Below, piece by piece: positions 1 to 7,049 of a DNA stretch of 19,597 bases. This DNA is from JAUUZQ01 sp964538375 (lineage in GTDB: Bacteria > Bacteroidota > Bacteroidia > Bacteroidales > GCA-2748055), in NCBI GenBank assembly GCA_964538375.1, contig CAZIFQ010000046.1, positions 1-19,597 of the forward strand, read 5' to 3'. The notes beneath the pieces were generated by a model. That model saw only the letters and a program-made list of their open reading frames with translations. It had not been told where the DNA came from and did not search any database. How positions within the stretch are numbered: position 1 is the first letter of the stretch; each line of letters begins with the position of its first letter. A program made the translations under genes and the position numbers.

Positions 1-55
1 CATTATAAAGAGAAATTTAATGTCTAATTAAGTCAACCCTATTCAGGCATGGACT

Positions 56-90
56 GCCTATCGCCTAACGCCTAACCCCTAATACCTATA
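56..90. repeat. Heptamer array 1 (5 units of NCCTNNN)
   Basis: Five contiguous in-phase 7-bp units are visible: GCCTATC, GCCTAAC, GCCTAAC, CCCTAAT, ACCTATA. All share CCT at positions 2-4. The last unit (84-90) overlaps the last two codons of the MazG-like gene, whose TAG stop is at 86-88 on the minus strand. The unit design matches the arrays at 562-624 and 18140-18237. No function can be assigned from sequence. Confidence 0.75.
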
Positions 91-424
91 GCTCATCATA
101 CTTCTTCGCATTCCCTTTCGATTTCTCAACCGGATACTTCACCCCGTTTTTTACCACTTTTTCTAATACAATCTCAGGTACATTAAGTTTGTGTTTTTCT
201 GCCAGCAAAAGTGCATAGGCAAATATATCAGCCAGTTCCTCTTTCAATTTTTCCCGATCCACCTCTTCTGCTTCTTCCCTGGTTTTCCAAAGGAATAGCT
301 CGTTCAATTCGGCTGCTTCAATCGAGAGTGCCAACGCCAAATCCTTTGTATTATGAAATTGCTGCCAGTTGCGTTCATCACGAAATTTAACCAGGGCGGT
401 GGTTGCTGTTTTTAAATCGGACAT
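86..424 (-). CDS. MazG-like nucleotide pyrophosphohydrolase
   Basis: A 112-residue all-alpha NTP pyrophosphohydrolase of the MazG/dCTPase (RS21-C6-like) class. It is expected to hydrolyse a (possibly non-canonical) nucleoside triphosphate to the monophosphate and pyrophosphate in the cytoplasm, as a house-cleaning enzyme. Two metal-binding acidic motifs are visible: E36-x2-E39 (SIEAAELNE) and E63-x2-D66 (EELADIF). The aromatic and Asn pattern near the N-terminus (NWQQFHNTKDLA) is typical of this small family, and the length of about 110 residues is normal. The ATG at 424 is the only sensible start. It has no co-directional partner within 200 nt upstream, so it is probably transcribed alone. 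The stop codon lies inside heptamer array 1, so the final Leu and stop may have been supplied by the repeat. The exact substrate cannot be read from the sequence. Confidence 0.88.
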   Translation of the reverse strand: MSDLKTATTALVKFRDERNWQQFHNTKDLALALSIEAAELNELFLWKTREEAEEVDREKLKEELADIFAYALLLAEKHKLNVPEIVLEKVVKNGVKYPVEKSKGNAKKYDEL

Positions 425-561
425 GGGAAGAAAAAATTAAGTTAATTCTATGAATTCAAAATAGTAAACAAGTATACAAAAATTACATGAAGACTGAAGA
501 GTAAATAGTGTACAGTGCCAGGTATCCTGCAGAGTCGCACCACCCGGGATGTCTCACCAAA

Positions 562-624
562 TCCTGACACCTGATACCTGACGCCTAATACCTTTTCCCT
601 TTTACCTTTTACCTTTTTCCTTAC
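562..624. repeat. Heptamer array 2 (9 units of NCCTNNN)
   Basis: Nine contiguous 7-bp units: TCCTGAC, ACCTGAT, ACCTGAC, GCCTAAT, ACCTTTT, CCCTTTT, ACCTTTT, ACCTTTT, TCCTTAC. All keep CCT at positions 2-4, while the last three bases drift from GAC/GAT through AAT to TTT. The array ends 2 bp before the prfC stop codon (627-629, minus strand) and fills part of the 425-626 gap. It links the CCTAAC-type units of array 1 with the CCTTTT-type units of array 3, so all three appear to be one family. Confidence 0.8.
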
Positions 625-626
625 CC

Positions 627-2216
627 TCACTCACTCTTAAAATCCGAGGTGCTATGGAAAACCAGCTTTGGATATGATTCCTGTGTTATCTTCAGGTTCC
701 ATTCACTTTGTGCGAAAAAAACAGGGATGTTTTCTTTGTCGAAAGCAACAGATGAAGCTTTCCGAATCATAAAATCTTCCATGGATTTTTTGTCATCAGT
801 GGTAATCCAGTATGCCTTAAAAAAGGCAAGTGGTGAGAAATTGCATTTGGCTCCATACTCGTGCTCCAGCCGATACTTGATTACCTCGTACTGAAGCTCT
901 CCGACTGTTCCGATCACCTTCCTGTTTCCGGGCTGCATGACAAACATTTGTGCTACACCTTCATCAGTCAGTTGTCGAACACCTTTATCCAGCTGCTTGG
1001 ATTTAAAATTATCAAGGTTAATCACTTCTCTCAAAATTTCAGGGGAGAAGCTTGGAATACCCTTAAAGTGAAGCTCTTCGCCTTCGGTTAGTGTATCTCC
1101 AATTTTGAAGTTCCCGCTATCGTACAGACCGATTACATCTCCCGGAAATGCCTCATCGACAATGTTCTTATTGTTGGCCATGAAACTTGTTGGAGATGAG
1201 AAGCGAAGCTTCTTATCCAATCTTGTATGGTAGTAGAATTTATTTCTTTCAAACTTTCCCGAACATATCCGCATAAAAGCAATACGATCGCGGTGATTCG
1301 GATCAAGATTTGCATGTATTTTGAAGATGAAGCCGGTGAGTTTTTCTTCTTCCGGTTCAATGATCCTCTCAGAAGTCTCAATACTTCCTGGAGAAGGAGC
1401 AATCTGAAGGAAAGTCTCCAGTAATTCCAAAACTCCTGTGTTATTCAATGCACTTCCAAAGAATACGGGAGCAAGGTAACCTTCCTTATACATTGAACGG
1501 CTGAAGGGTTCGAACATCTCATTAACGAATTCAACTTCCTCCTTAAAAGTATCGACCGTGCTGTCACGGACAATCTCCTTTAACTTTGGATCATTGATAT
1601 CTTCAAATTCTATGGCGCTTTCGGCGATGCTCTGGTTTTCTCCCTTTTGAATAGATACTTTACTTTTATAAAGGTTGTAAACTCCCCTAAAATATCTTCC
1701 CGATCCAACCGGCCATGTATAGGGACAAACAGCGATGCTCAGTTCCTTTTCCAGTTCTTCCAACAAATCGAAATGATAGATTCCTTCCCGGTCCATCTTA
1801 TTGATGAAAATCATCACAGGTGTATTTCTCATGCGACATACCCTCATGAGGTTTCGAGTCTGCTCCTCCACCCCTTTTGCTGTATCAACAACGAGGATTA
1901 CACTATCAACAGCCGAGAGTGTGCGGTATGTATCTTCAGCAAAATCTTTGTGACCCGGGGTATCCAGTATATTCACTTTTATCCCGTCGTACTCAAATGC
2001 CATGACAGAGGTAGATACCGATATACCACGCTGCTTTTCAATCTCCATGAAGTCAGATTGAGAGGTCTTCCTGATCTTATTGCTTTTTACCGCACCTGCA
2101 GTCTGAATGGCATTTCCAAACAGCAACAGCTTCTCTGTTAACGTAGTTTTCCCTGCATCCGGGTGACTGATAATTGCAAAGGTCCGTCTTCTCTTTATTT
2201 CGCTATTGATATCCAT
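627..2216 (-). CDS. prfC: Peptide chain release factor 3 (RF3)
   Basis: A 529-residue translational GTPase, the same length as Escherichia coli RF3. RF3 binds the ribosome after peptide release and uses GTP to remove RF1 or RF2. The G-domain motifs are intact: G1 SHPDAGKTT at residues 17-25, the switch II DTPGH at 85-89, and NKMD at 139-142. The QRGISVSTSVMAF stretch (62-74) has the RF3 form of switch I, which separates it from EF-G. Beta-barrel domain II and the RF3 C-terminal domain follow, with the sequence VGELQYEVIKYRLEHEY near the end. The ATG at 2216 gives the canonical start just before the first motif. A promoter-like box lies at 2233-2240. The stop codon is 2 bp from heptamer array 2, and no hairpin terminator is visible there. 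Confidence 0.97.
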   Translation of the reverse strand: MDINSEIKRRRTFAIISHPDAGKTTLTEKLLLFGNAIQTAGAVKSNKIRKTSQSDFMEIEKQRGISVSTSVMAFEYDGIKVNILDTPGHKDFAEDTYRTLSAVDSVILVVDTAKGVEEQTRNLMRVCRMRNTPVMIFINKMDREGIYHFDLLEELEKELSIAVCPYTWPVGSGRYFRGVYNLYKSKVSIQKGENQSIAESAIEFEDINDPKLKEIVRDSTVDTFKEEVEFVNEMFEPFSRSMYKEGYLAPVFFGSALNNTGVLELLETFLQIAPSPGSIETSERIIEPEEEKLTGFIFKIHANLDPNHRDRIAFMRICSGKFERNKFYYHTRLDKKLRFSSPTSFMANNKNIVDEAFPGDVIGLYDSGNFKIGDTLTEGEELHFKGIPSFSPEILREVINLDNFKSKQLDKGVRQLTDEGVAQMFVMQPGNRKVIGTVGELQYEVIKYRLEHEYGAKCNFSPLAFFKAYWITTDDKKSMEDFMIRKASSVAFDKENIPVFFAQSEWNLKITQESYPKLVFHSTSDFKSE

Positions 2217-2232
2217 ATCTCAAATTGATGCG

Positions 2233-2240
2233 CAAAAGTA
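2233..2240 (-). promoter_or_regulatory. Candidate prfC promoter -7 box
   Basis: Read on the minus strand, this is TACTTTTG, an exact match to the Bacteroidetes primary sigma -7 consensus TAnnTTTG. It lies 17 nt upstream of the prfC ATG, so the leader would be only about 10 nt. I could not place a convincing TTTG -33 box at the usual spacing, so the call is moderate. The 9-bp repeat array begins about 22 bp further upstream. Confidence 0.4.
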
Positions 2241-2262
2241 GTAAAAAGAGTTGGATAACATA

Positions 2263-2316
2263 GAGTGAGTAAAGTGACTTGAATGACTAGAGTGACTAAA
2301 GTGACTTGAGTTGGGA
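2263..2316. repeat. Nonamer tandem array (about 6 units of 9 bp)
   Basis: Contiguous 9-bp units: GAGTGAGTA, AAGTGACTT, GAATGACTA, GAGTGACTA, AAGTGACTT, then a degenerate GAGTTGGGA. AAGTGACTT occurs twice, 27 bp apart. The common pattern is RARTGACTW. The array sits immediately upstream of the candidate prfC promoter. The period of 9 keeps one reading frame open, which produces a false Ser/His-rich open frame on the minus strand. No function is evident. Confidence 0.75.
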
Positions 2317-2410
2317 GTATGAATACCTGCTAAACATATACTCACTATAACAAACATAAGATCAATGAACACATGAGTATATATTGATACCCGATAAATC
2401 GCGTCCTTAC

Positions 2411-2461
2411 CTCCCCTCCTTCTCAAGGAGGGGTGCACGCCGCAGATGGACGGGGTGGTTA
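2411..2461. repeat. REP-like hairpin element at the DUF4249 stop codon
   Basis: A perfect 9-bp stem, CCCCTCCTT (2413-2421) and AAGGAGGGG (2425-2433), closes a 3-nt CTC loop. It is followed by a GC-rich tail (2434-2458) running up to the TAA stop of the DUF4249 gene (2459-2461 on the minus strand). The GC content is well above that of the flanks. From memory, not a search, near-identical hairpin-plus-tail units are scattered between genes in many Bacteroidetes. The hairpin could also help terminate the receptor-lipoprotein transcript, though no T-run follows it. Confidence 0.65.
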
Positions 2462-3292
2462 ATACACCGGATACACCTCAAAATACAGTGTGTCGCTGTT
2501 AAATGCAGTGAAAATTCCCAGGCCATTATTTACATTGGAATAGGGTTCATTGAGTTCGCGGGAATCCTGATCCAGTGAATTATATAGCTGTACATATTCA
2601 TTATTAACACTATACACAATAATTCTGTGGGTGCCGAAATGGGTAAGTTCCTGAAATGAGATGGTACTATAATTATCATTTGTCGGTCGGGTATCCATTT
2701 GAAAATTAAAACCACCTCTTGAAGGAGCACCATCCGGGGGCTCAGGTATAATAAGGTCTACATAGGTTTCAATATTCTGTATCCTGAAAAAGTAATAGTC
2801 CAGCTCAGGGTTCTCCCAGGTCAATTCGAGTGGATCCGGCATCTCAAGTTGGTTGAAATCCCTCATATCATATACTTTTGGAATACCTATTGATGAGGCA
2901 GACAAACTAACTGAAGGAGGATTGTCGGGCATTAGTGTAGCTGCGCTGATTACTTCATCATTCATTGTAACAGAGATATTAAAAGAATCGCCCGGCTCCA
3001 TAGCAAGCTCTTCGCCCATATAATAAGTTCCGGGAACTGAGTCATTTTCTAAAAGTTGCCAGAACTCACCTTCTCTCTCCAGGGTAACTAGGGCATCAGA
3101 GAGCGCTGATCCACCTGTTGTATCGTCTCCAAAACTTATCATGCTGGAGAGTTTTACATTATTTATATCCCTGTCCTTATAGAGATAAGCTTCCAATACT
3201 ACCTTGTACTGATCCTCAAACTCAAGTGAGGTGTCAAAACAAGCTCTCGTCAAAAGCATAAGAAACAGCAGTAGTAGTATTCTGAATTTCAT
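2459..3292 (-). CDS. DUF4249 family lipoprotein, partner of TonB receptor
   Basis: A 277-residue predicted outer-membrane lipoprotein that resembles DUF4249 proteins, which in Bacteroidetes are typically encoded beside TonB-dependent receptors with a carboxypeptidase-like N-terminal domain. The N-terminus is a hydrophobic signal followed by Cys18 in LLTRAC. The Arg at -2 makes this lipobox atypical. Then come the family-typical opening (a Val-Leu-Glu-Ala-Tyr strand, residues about 31-36) and beta-rich sandwich sequence with a VSLSAS segment in the middle. The gene starts 3 nt after the receptor stop codon, so the two are almost certainly co-transcribed and translationally coupled. The likely role is surface-exposed substrate binding or plugging of the receptor, but the substrate is unknown. 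The family call rests on recognition of sequence features and context. Confidence 0.75.
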   Translation of the reverse strand: MKFRILLLLFLMLLTRACFDTSLEFEDQYKVVLEAYLYKDRDINNVKLSSMISFGDDTTGGSALSDALVTLEREGEFWQLLENDSVPGTYYMGEELAMEPGDSFNISVTMNDEVISAATLMPDNPPSVSLSASSIGIPKVYDMRDFNQLEMPDPLELTWENPELDYYFFRIQNIETYVDLIIPEPPDGAPSRGGFNFQMDTRPTNDNYSTISFQELTHFGTHRIIVYSVNNEYVQLYNSLDQDSRELNEPYSNVNNGLGIFTAFNSDTLYFEVYPVY

Positions 3293-3295
3293 TTT

Positions 3296-5974
3296 TTAAA
3301 ACTTTATTGAAAAGAAAAGATTAGGTGTAAATCCTAGCGTGTTGACATCAATGATCACAATTTCATTATCGACCACGTCGAATTCGCGGTACCAGATATT
3401 CTTACGCCCATATACATTGAAGAAAGAAAGTCCAAGACTGCTCATTGTCTTACCAATAGAAAAACGATATGTTGCTGAAAGGTCAAGACGATTATAGGAA
3501 GGTAACCTAAAGGCATTTTTATCCCCCACATGAATATAATCTATTGAGGTTCCGTCAAGCATTGTTAACTCGTATGCTCCAACTGGAGCTGTATATGTTC
3601 TTCCGGTATTATAAACAAATGTTCCTCCCAGCACCCAGTTGCCCCACTGGAATGTATTTACAAAATTTATTTCATGTGGCTGATCGTATATAGCAGGATA
3701 AGGGCTCCCGTTATTCAACTCTTCAAACTGGTGTTCCACCCTGCTAAATGTATAACCCAGCCAACCTGTATAACTGCCATATTTCTTCTGCAGGAGCACT
3801 TCAAAGCCCTTCGCCGTTCCACTTCCCTCGTAAAAATTATTAAGAATAGATGTGCCGGAATTGAGGTTTGAAGCCTGGTTTCGCATGGTATATTCAGCCA
3901 ATCCGCTCATTGGCTTATAGAAGCATTCCACATCCACCAAATAGGAGGGAGTAGTATAACTTGCTCCAGCAATATAATGATATGCAGAGCTTACTGGAAT
4001 TGTTTCATCATCTGCCAGCAACCAGAAATCCCTGTTTCCTTCCAGGATATTCTCCCTCACAACCCTATTGGTAAACTGATTATACATTCCCCATGATGCT
4101 TTGAAATTCCAATGGTCATCCAACTGGTAATTCATTGATACCCTGGGTTCCAGGTAGACCTTATTTGTAAGGTTATAGTATGTACTCCTCAGTCCGTATA
4201 TAAATGTCAGCTTATCCTTAATGTATATTTTATCTTGAACATATGCTGCTAATGTCAATCCTTGTGAACGTGTATTAATTACATCCACTGTATCATTCTC
4301 TGTATAGTCATAAGCGATATCCAATAAAGAACCCTGTAATCCGAATTCCAGGGTATTATTTTGAGTGAGCCGGTACTCATTATCCATTTTTAAGGTATAG
4401 TCAAGGATGTTATTGTCCTCAACCGAACCATCTATTGTGAGTGTCTCGCTTCCGTCATCATTCACAACACTACGCTCACGATAGTTATCACGCTCACTGA
4501 AATAGTTTGAAAAGGCAAGTGTAGAATTAGAATAGAATTTTTCATTCCACTGCCGCGACCACTTGGTACTTACTCCCCAGTTACCCCATTCCAGGAGGTC
4601 AACCCTGTTCATGCTAAAATCGTTTATCCTACCACCGGGCCTTCCCATCATGGCGGAAGCATCAGAAGTTTTATCCAATACATCCTTCCCATTGTAGAAA
4701 CTCAGGGTTAGGATATCCTTTTTATTCGGCTTGTATGTCAGTTTAGAATTGATATCATAGAAATAGAAAGTAGGATCCGTACTAAACCTTGTAAATTGTC
4801 CGCCGTCGATCTCGGTTTCATTTACGCTGTTATACATCTCATTAATATTATTGTAGAGTCCGCTCTGAATGAAATCAGTATATGATCGTCGCCCGGAAAT
4901 AAAGAAATTTAGTTTTTCAGAAACTGGTACTTCAAGATGGGCACTGCCGCTGAGCGCTGAAACGCTTAAGCCACCCGATACTTTCTTTGTATTCCCTGTC
5001 TTACCGGTCAGCTCCATGACGCTGGAAATTTTGCCACCATATTTCGATTCAAACCCACCTTTGTAGAGTTGCACATCCTTAATGGCATCAGCATTAAATG
5101 CGCTTAAGAAACCATAGAAATGGTCAACGTGATATACGTTAAATCCATCCAATAGAATTAGATTCTGATCCGGTGTCCCCCCACGTACATAGAGCCCTGA
5201 TGAAGTTTCATTACCACTGCTCACCCCCGGCATCAACTGCAGCGTCCGAAAAATATCCTTCTCTCCAAGGTTTGGTAAAGTTTCAATCTGCGCAGGCCTC
5301 AATGAAATCTGGCTCGTTTTCTCTGCATAGGTCACAAGCTTCTTCTCCTCACCCACTATCATGACCTCCTCAATTCTGTAATCTACCGGTTTCAGGTAGA
5401 CATATATATTTTCCTCAGCAATCTCGGGTGTAAGCTTAACGGTCAGTGTCTCATAACCCAAAAAACTCACCTTCAGTGTAGTAGTATCCGACGAAACATC
5501 CATTAAAAGAAAATGACCATCTACATTGGCAATAGAACCCATGGAGGTTCCGGGTACTGTAGCAGTGGCATAGGGCAAGGTCTCATTGGTGCTCTTGTCA
5601 TAAACCCAACCCGCAACCTCAATATTGTTTCTTTTTGAAGCCACGGAAACCCTTTCTTCCTTGACATAGGGTTTGATTATGACAGTTTTACGATCTGGTA
5701 TAGTAAACACAAGATTGGTCTTTTTTAACAGAGCCTTCATGCTTGTCTCCAGATCCAGTCCCTTTATATTTATCAGATCAATTTTAATCCCCTTCATGTC
5801 TTCAGGTTCATACTGGAAATCAATATTATAATTCATCGAGAGATCAAACAATATGAGTTTCAGTGATTTATTCTCATAATACTCCCGGATAAGGATTTGA
5901 TCATCCTGTGCTTTAACAATGAAAGACAAAGCAAAGAGAATAGAAATAGTAAGGAAAAACGATTTGCCTTTCAT
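3296..5974 (-). CDS. TonB-dependent receptor with STN and carboxypeptidase-like domains
   Basis: An 892-residue outer-membrane active transporter. Visible domains in order: signal peptide (1-22, ending VKA before QDDQ); a secretin/TonB short N-terminal (STN) domain (about 25-105); a carboxypeptidase-regulatory-like beta-sandwich (about 119-205, with the phrase ATVPGTSMGSIANVDGHF); a plug domain (about 218-330, with LYVRGGTPDQNLILLDG and a YGGKISSVMEL strand); then a long beta-barrel ending in SIKF with C-terminal Phe. Length and order are normal for Bacteroidetes receptors. STN domains usually signal to a FecR-type anti-sigma factor, but no sigma or anti-sigma gene is adjacent here. The downstream DUF4249 lipoprotein is the probable partner. 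The ligand cannot be read from sequence. The start at 5974 gives a clean signal peptide. Confidence 0.93.
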   Translation of the reverse strand: MKGKSFFLTISILFALSFIVKAQDDQILIREYYENKSLKLILFDLSMNYNIDFQYEPEDMKGIKIDLINIKGLDLETSMKALLKKTNLVFTIPDRKTVIIKPYVKEERVSVASKRNNIEVAGWVYDKSTNETLPYATATVPGTSMGSIANVDGHFLLMDVSSDTTTLKVSFLGYETLTVKLTPEIAEENIYVYLKPVDYRIEEVMIVGEEKKLVTYAEKTSQISLRPAQIETLPNLGEKDIFRTLQLMPGVSSGNETSSGLYVRGGTPDQNLILLDGFNVYHVDHFYGFLSAFNADAIKDVQLYKGGFESKYGGKISSVMELTGKTGNTKKVSGGLSVSALSGSAHLEVPVSEKLNFFISGRRSYTDFIQSGLYNNINEMYNSVNETEIDGGQFTRFSTDPTFYFYDINSKLTYKPNKKDILTLSFYNGKDVLDKTSDASAMMGRPGGRINDFSMNRVDLLEWGNWGVSTKWSRQWNEKFYSNSTLAFSNYFSERDNYRERSVVNDDGSETLTIDGSVEDNNILDYTLKMDNEYRLTQNNTLEFGLQGSLLDIAYDYTENDTVDVINTRSQGLTLAAYVQDKIYIKDKLTFIYGLRSTYYNLTNKVYLEPRVSMNYQLDDHWNFKASWGMYNQFTNRVVRENILEGNRDFWLLADDETIPVSSAYHYIAGASYTTPSYLVDVECFYKPMSGLAEYTMRNQASNLNSGTSILNNFYEGSGTAKGFEVLLQKKYGSYTGWLGYTFSRVEHQFEELNNGSPYPAIYDQPHEINFVNTFQWGNWVLGGTFVYNTGRTYTAPVGAYELTMLDGTSIDYIHVGDKNAFRLPSYNRLDLSATYRFSIGKTMSSLGLSFFNVYGRKNIWYREFDVVDNEIVIIDVNTLGFTPNLFFSIKF

Positions 5975-6269
5975 AGAAAATACATGTTTGCAGAGTTATG
6001 AATTCATTATTGAATTCTTTGCATCAGAGTTTCGACTCCAAAATAAATTGAAGGTTTAATTAGATTGCGCAAAATTCTATATTTCGAATACTTCAATAAA
6101 TGATTCTCTACAAATATTCTTTTTTCATACATACAATAAAACCTTAATCTACGAACTGACTAATTTCATCTACGAATCATATCCCTTACCCCTCTTTTTA
6201 AATTGGAAAACATAGTTATCTTTATCACAAGTAAATACTATTAGCCTAACTAACACTAATTCTATTTCT
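5975..6269. other. Divergent intergenic region, receptor / symporter operon
   Basis: This 295-bp AT-rich region separates the divergent receptor and transport operons and must hold both promoters. A 10-bp perfect palindrome, ATGAATTCAT, lies at 5998-6007, with a second GAATTC 8 bp on. On the minus strand, TAACTCTG (5991-5998) differs by one base from the TAnnTTTG box. On the plus strand, TATCTTTA (6217-6224) also differs by one base. Neither has a convincing -33 box, so I do not call either a promoter. No small gene or repeat array is evident. Confidence 0.4.
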
Positions 6270-7022
6270 ATGGATAACTCCCCCAACGACTATCACATCA
6301 GTCTTTTCAAGCCCACCACAGAAAGCGCCAGGTTCAATAAGAACCTGATAATGTGGCTGGCATCAATCTGGTTTGTTGCCATATTTGGCTTCCAGATTGC
6401 CCTAAGGGTGTTTCAAAAACCGACACCTGAGCCCTCATATGTAACCTTCGAAAATGTTTGGGACAATGTGAAAAGCGGAAACGCTTCGACGCTTGAGCTG
6501 CAACAATTCGGACATGCTACCCTATCTGTACTGGGGAAAATAGCCATTGACCCGGGTGAAAGAGCAGTCCTCGATAATGCCATTAGCTGGACAGTGCTTG
6601 AGCTGTTTGACGAGTCCATGCAGGCTTCCCTGGTGGCAAAAATTGTAGAATTTGAAGAGATCAAAGCCGGAATAACAAATATCTCCGACGAAACCTACGT
6701 GAAAGCCAAGCAAGACCTTTCGAGTAAGCTCAGCGGAAAGCTGGGTCTTTCAAAACTGGATGTCAGATCTACAATTCTGCCTCTTGAACTTGTCTCTGCA
6801 AACATCGGCGCCCTTAGCGATGAGACTGTAAGCAGTCTTCCTTCTACTATGGAAAAATACCTGGTACATAACCAGTCATTCCTGACTGATTTTACCTTAC
6901 TGGGATTCCCGTTTCACTATTTCTACACCGCAGTATTCCTGCTCATACTATTCGTGGGACTCTGCTGGCTGTATTGTGTACGTACCGATTTACGTAACCG
7001 GAAACTGGGCATAGAAGACTAA
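6270..7022 (+). CDS. Enlarged DUF4212-like symporter small subunit
   Basis: A 250-residue two-helix membrane protein. TM1 is at about 26-48 (LIMWLASIWFVAIFGFQIAL) and TM2 at about 209-237, preceded by LLGFPFHYFY and followed by basic residues (RTDLRNRKL). TM1, the G-F-P-F turn and TM2 with its basic tail resemble the two halves of DUF4212, a family of usually 80-100 residues encoded just before ActP-like symporters. Here about 150 mostly helical, soluble residues (about 52-205) separate the halves. By topology this part would be outside the cytoplasm. The gene ends 27 nt before the symporter gene, the usual DUF4212 position. It may assemble with or regulate the symporter; the inserted region is not recognised. 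Base composition is like its neighbours. The family link is inferred from end motifs and gene order. Confidence 0.7.
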   Translation: MDNSPNDYHISLFKPTTESARFNKNLIMWLASIWFVAIFGFQIALRVFQKPTPEPSYVTFENVWDNVKSGNASTLELQQFGHATLSVLGKIAIDPGERAVLDNAISWTVLELFDESMQASLVAKIVEFEEIKAGITNISDETYVKAKQDLSSKLSGKLGLSKLDVRSTILPLELVSANIGALSDETVSSLPSTMEKYLVHNQSFLTDFTLLGFPFHYFYTAVFLLILFVGLCWLYCVRTDLRNRKLGIED

Positions 7023-7049
7023 GTTGTTTACAATCAAAGACTGAATAAG

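Noticed and set aside
1..3. CAT at the window edge as start codon of a minus-strand gene leaving the window
   Set aside because: Only the start triplet would be visible; there is no coding sequence in the window to test it.
56..90. Telomere-like repeat (TTAGG-type units on the minus strand)
   Set aside because: The unit is 7 bp with a variable sequence and lies beside a normal gene inside a bacterial chromosome; the likeness to TTAGGG is superficial.
448..630. 60-codon minus-strand open frame in the gap before prfC
   Set aside because: Most of it is the translated heptamer array (RKKVKGKREK, GVRYQVSG). Period-7 DNA lacking stops stays open in every frame, so this is an artefact of the repeat.
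1647..2141. 164-codon plus-strand frame opposite prfC
   Set aside because: Antisense shadow of a well-conserved gene, with no recognisable domains.
2220..2438. 72-codon minus-strand frame rich in Ser and His
   Set aside because: Produced by the 9-bp repeat and the hairpin element; no start context or family resemblance.
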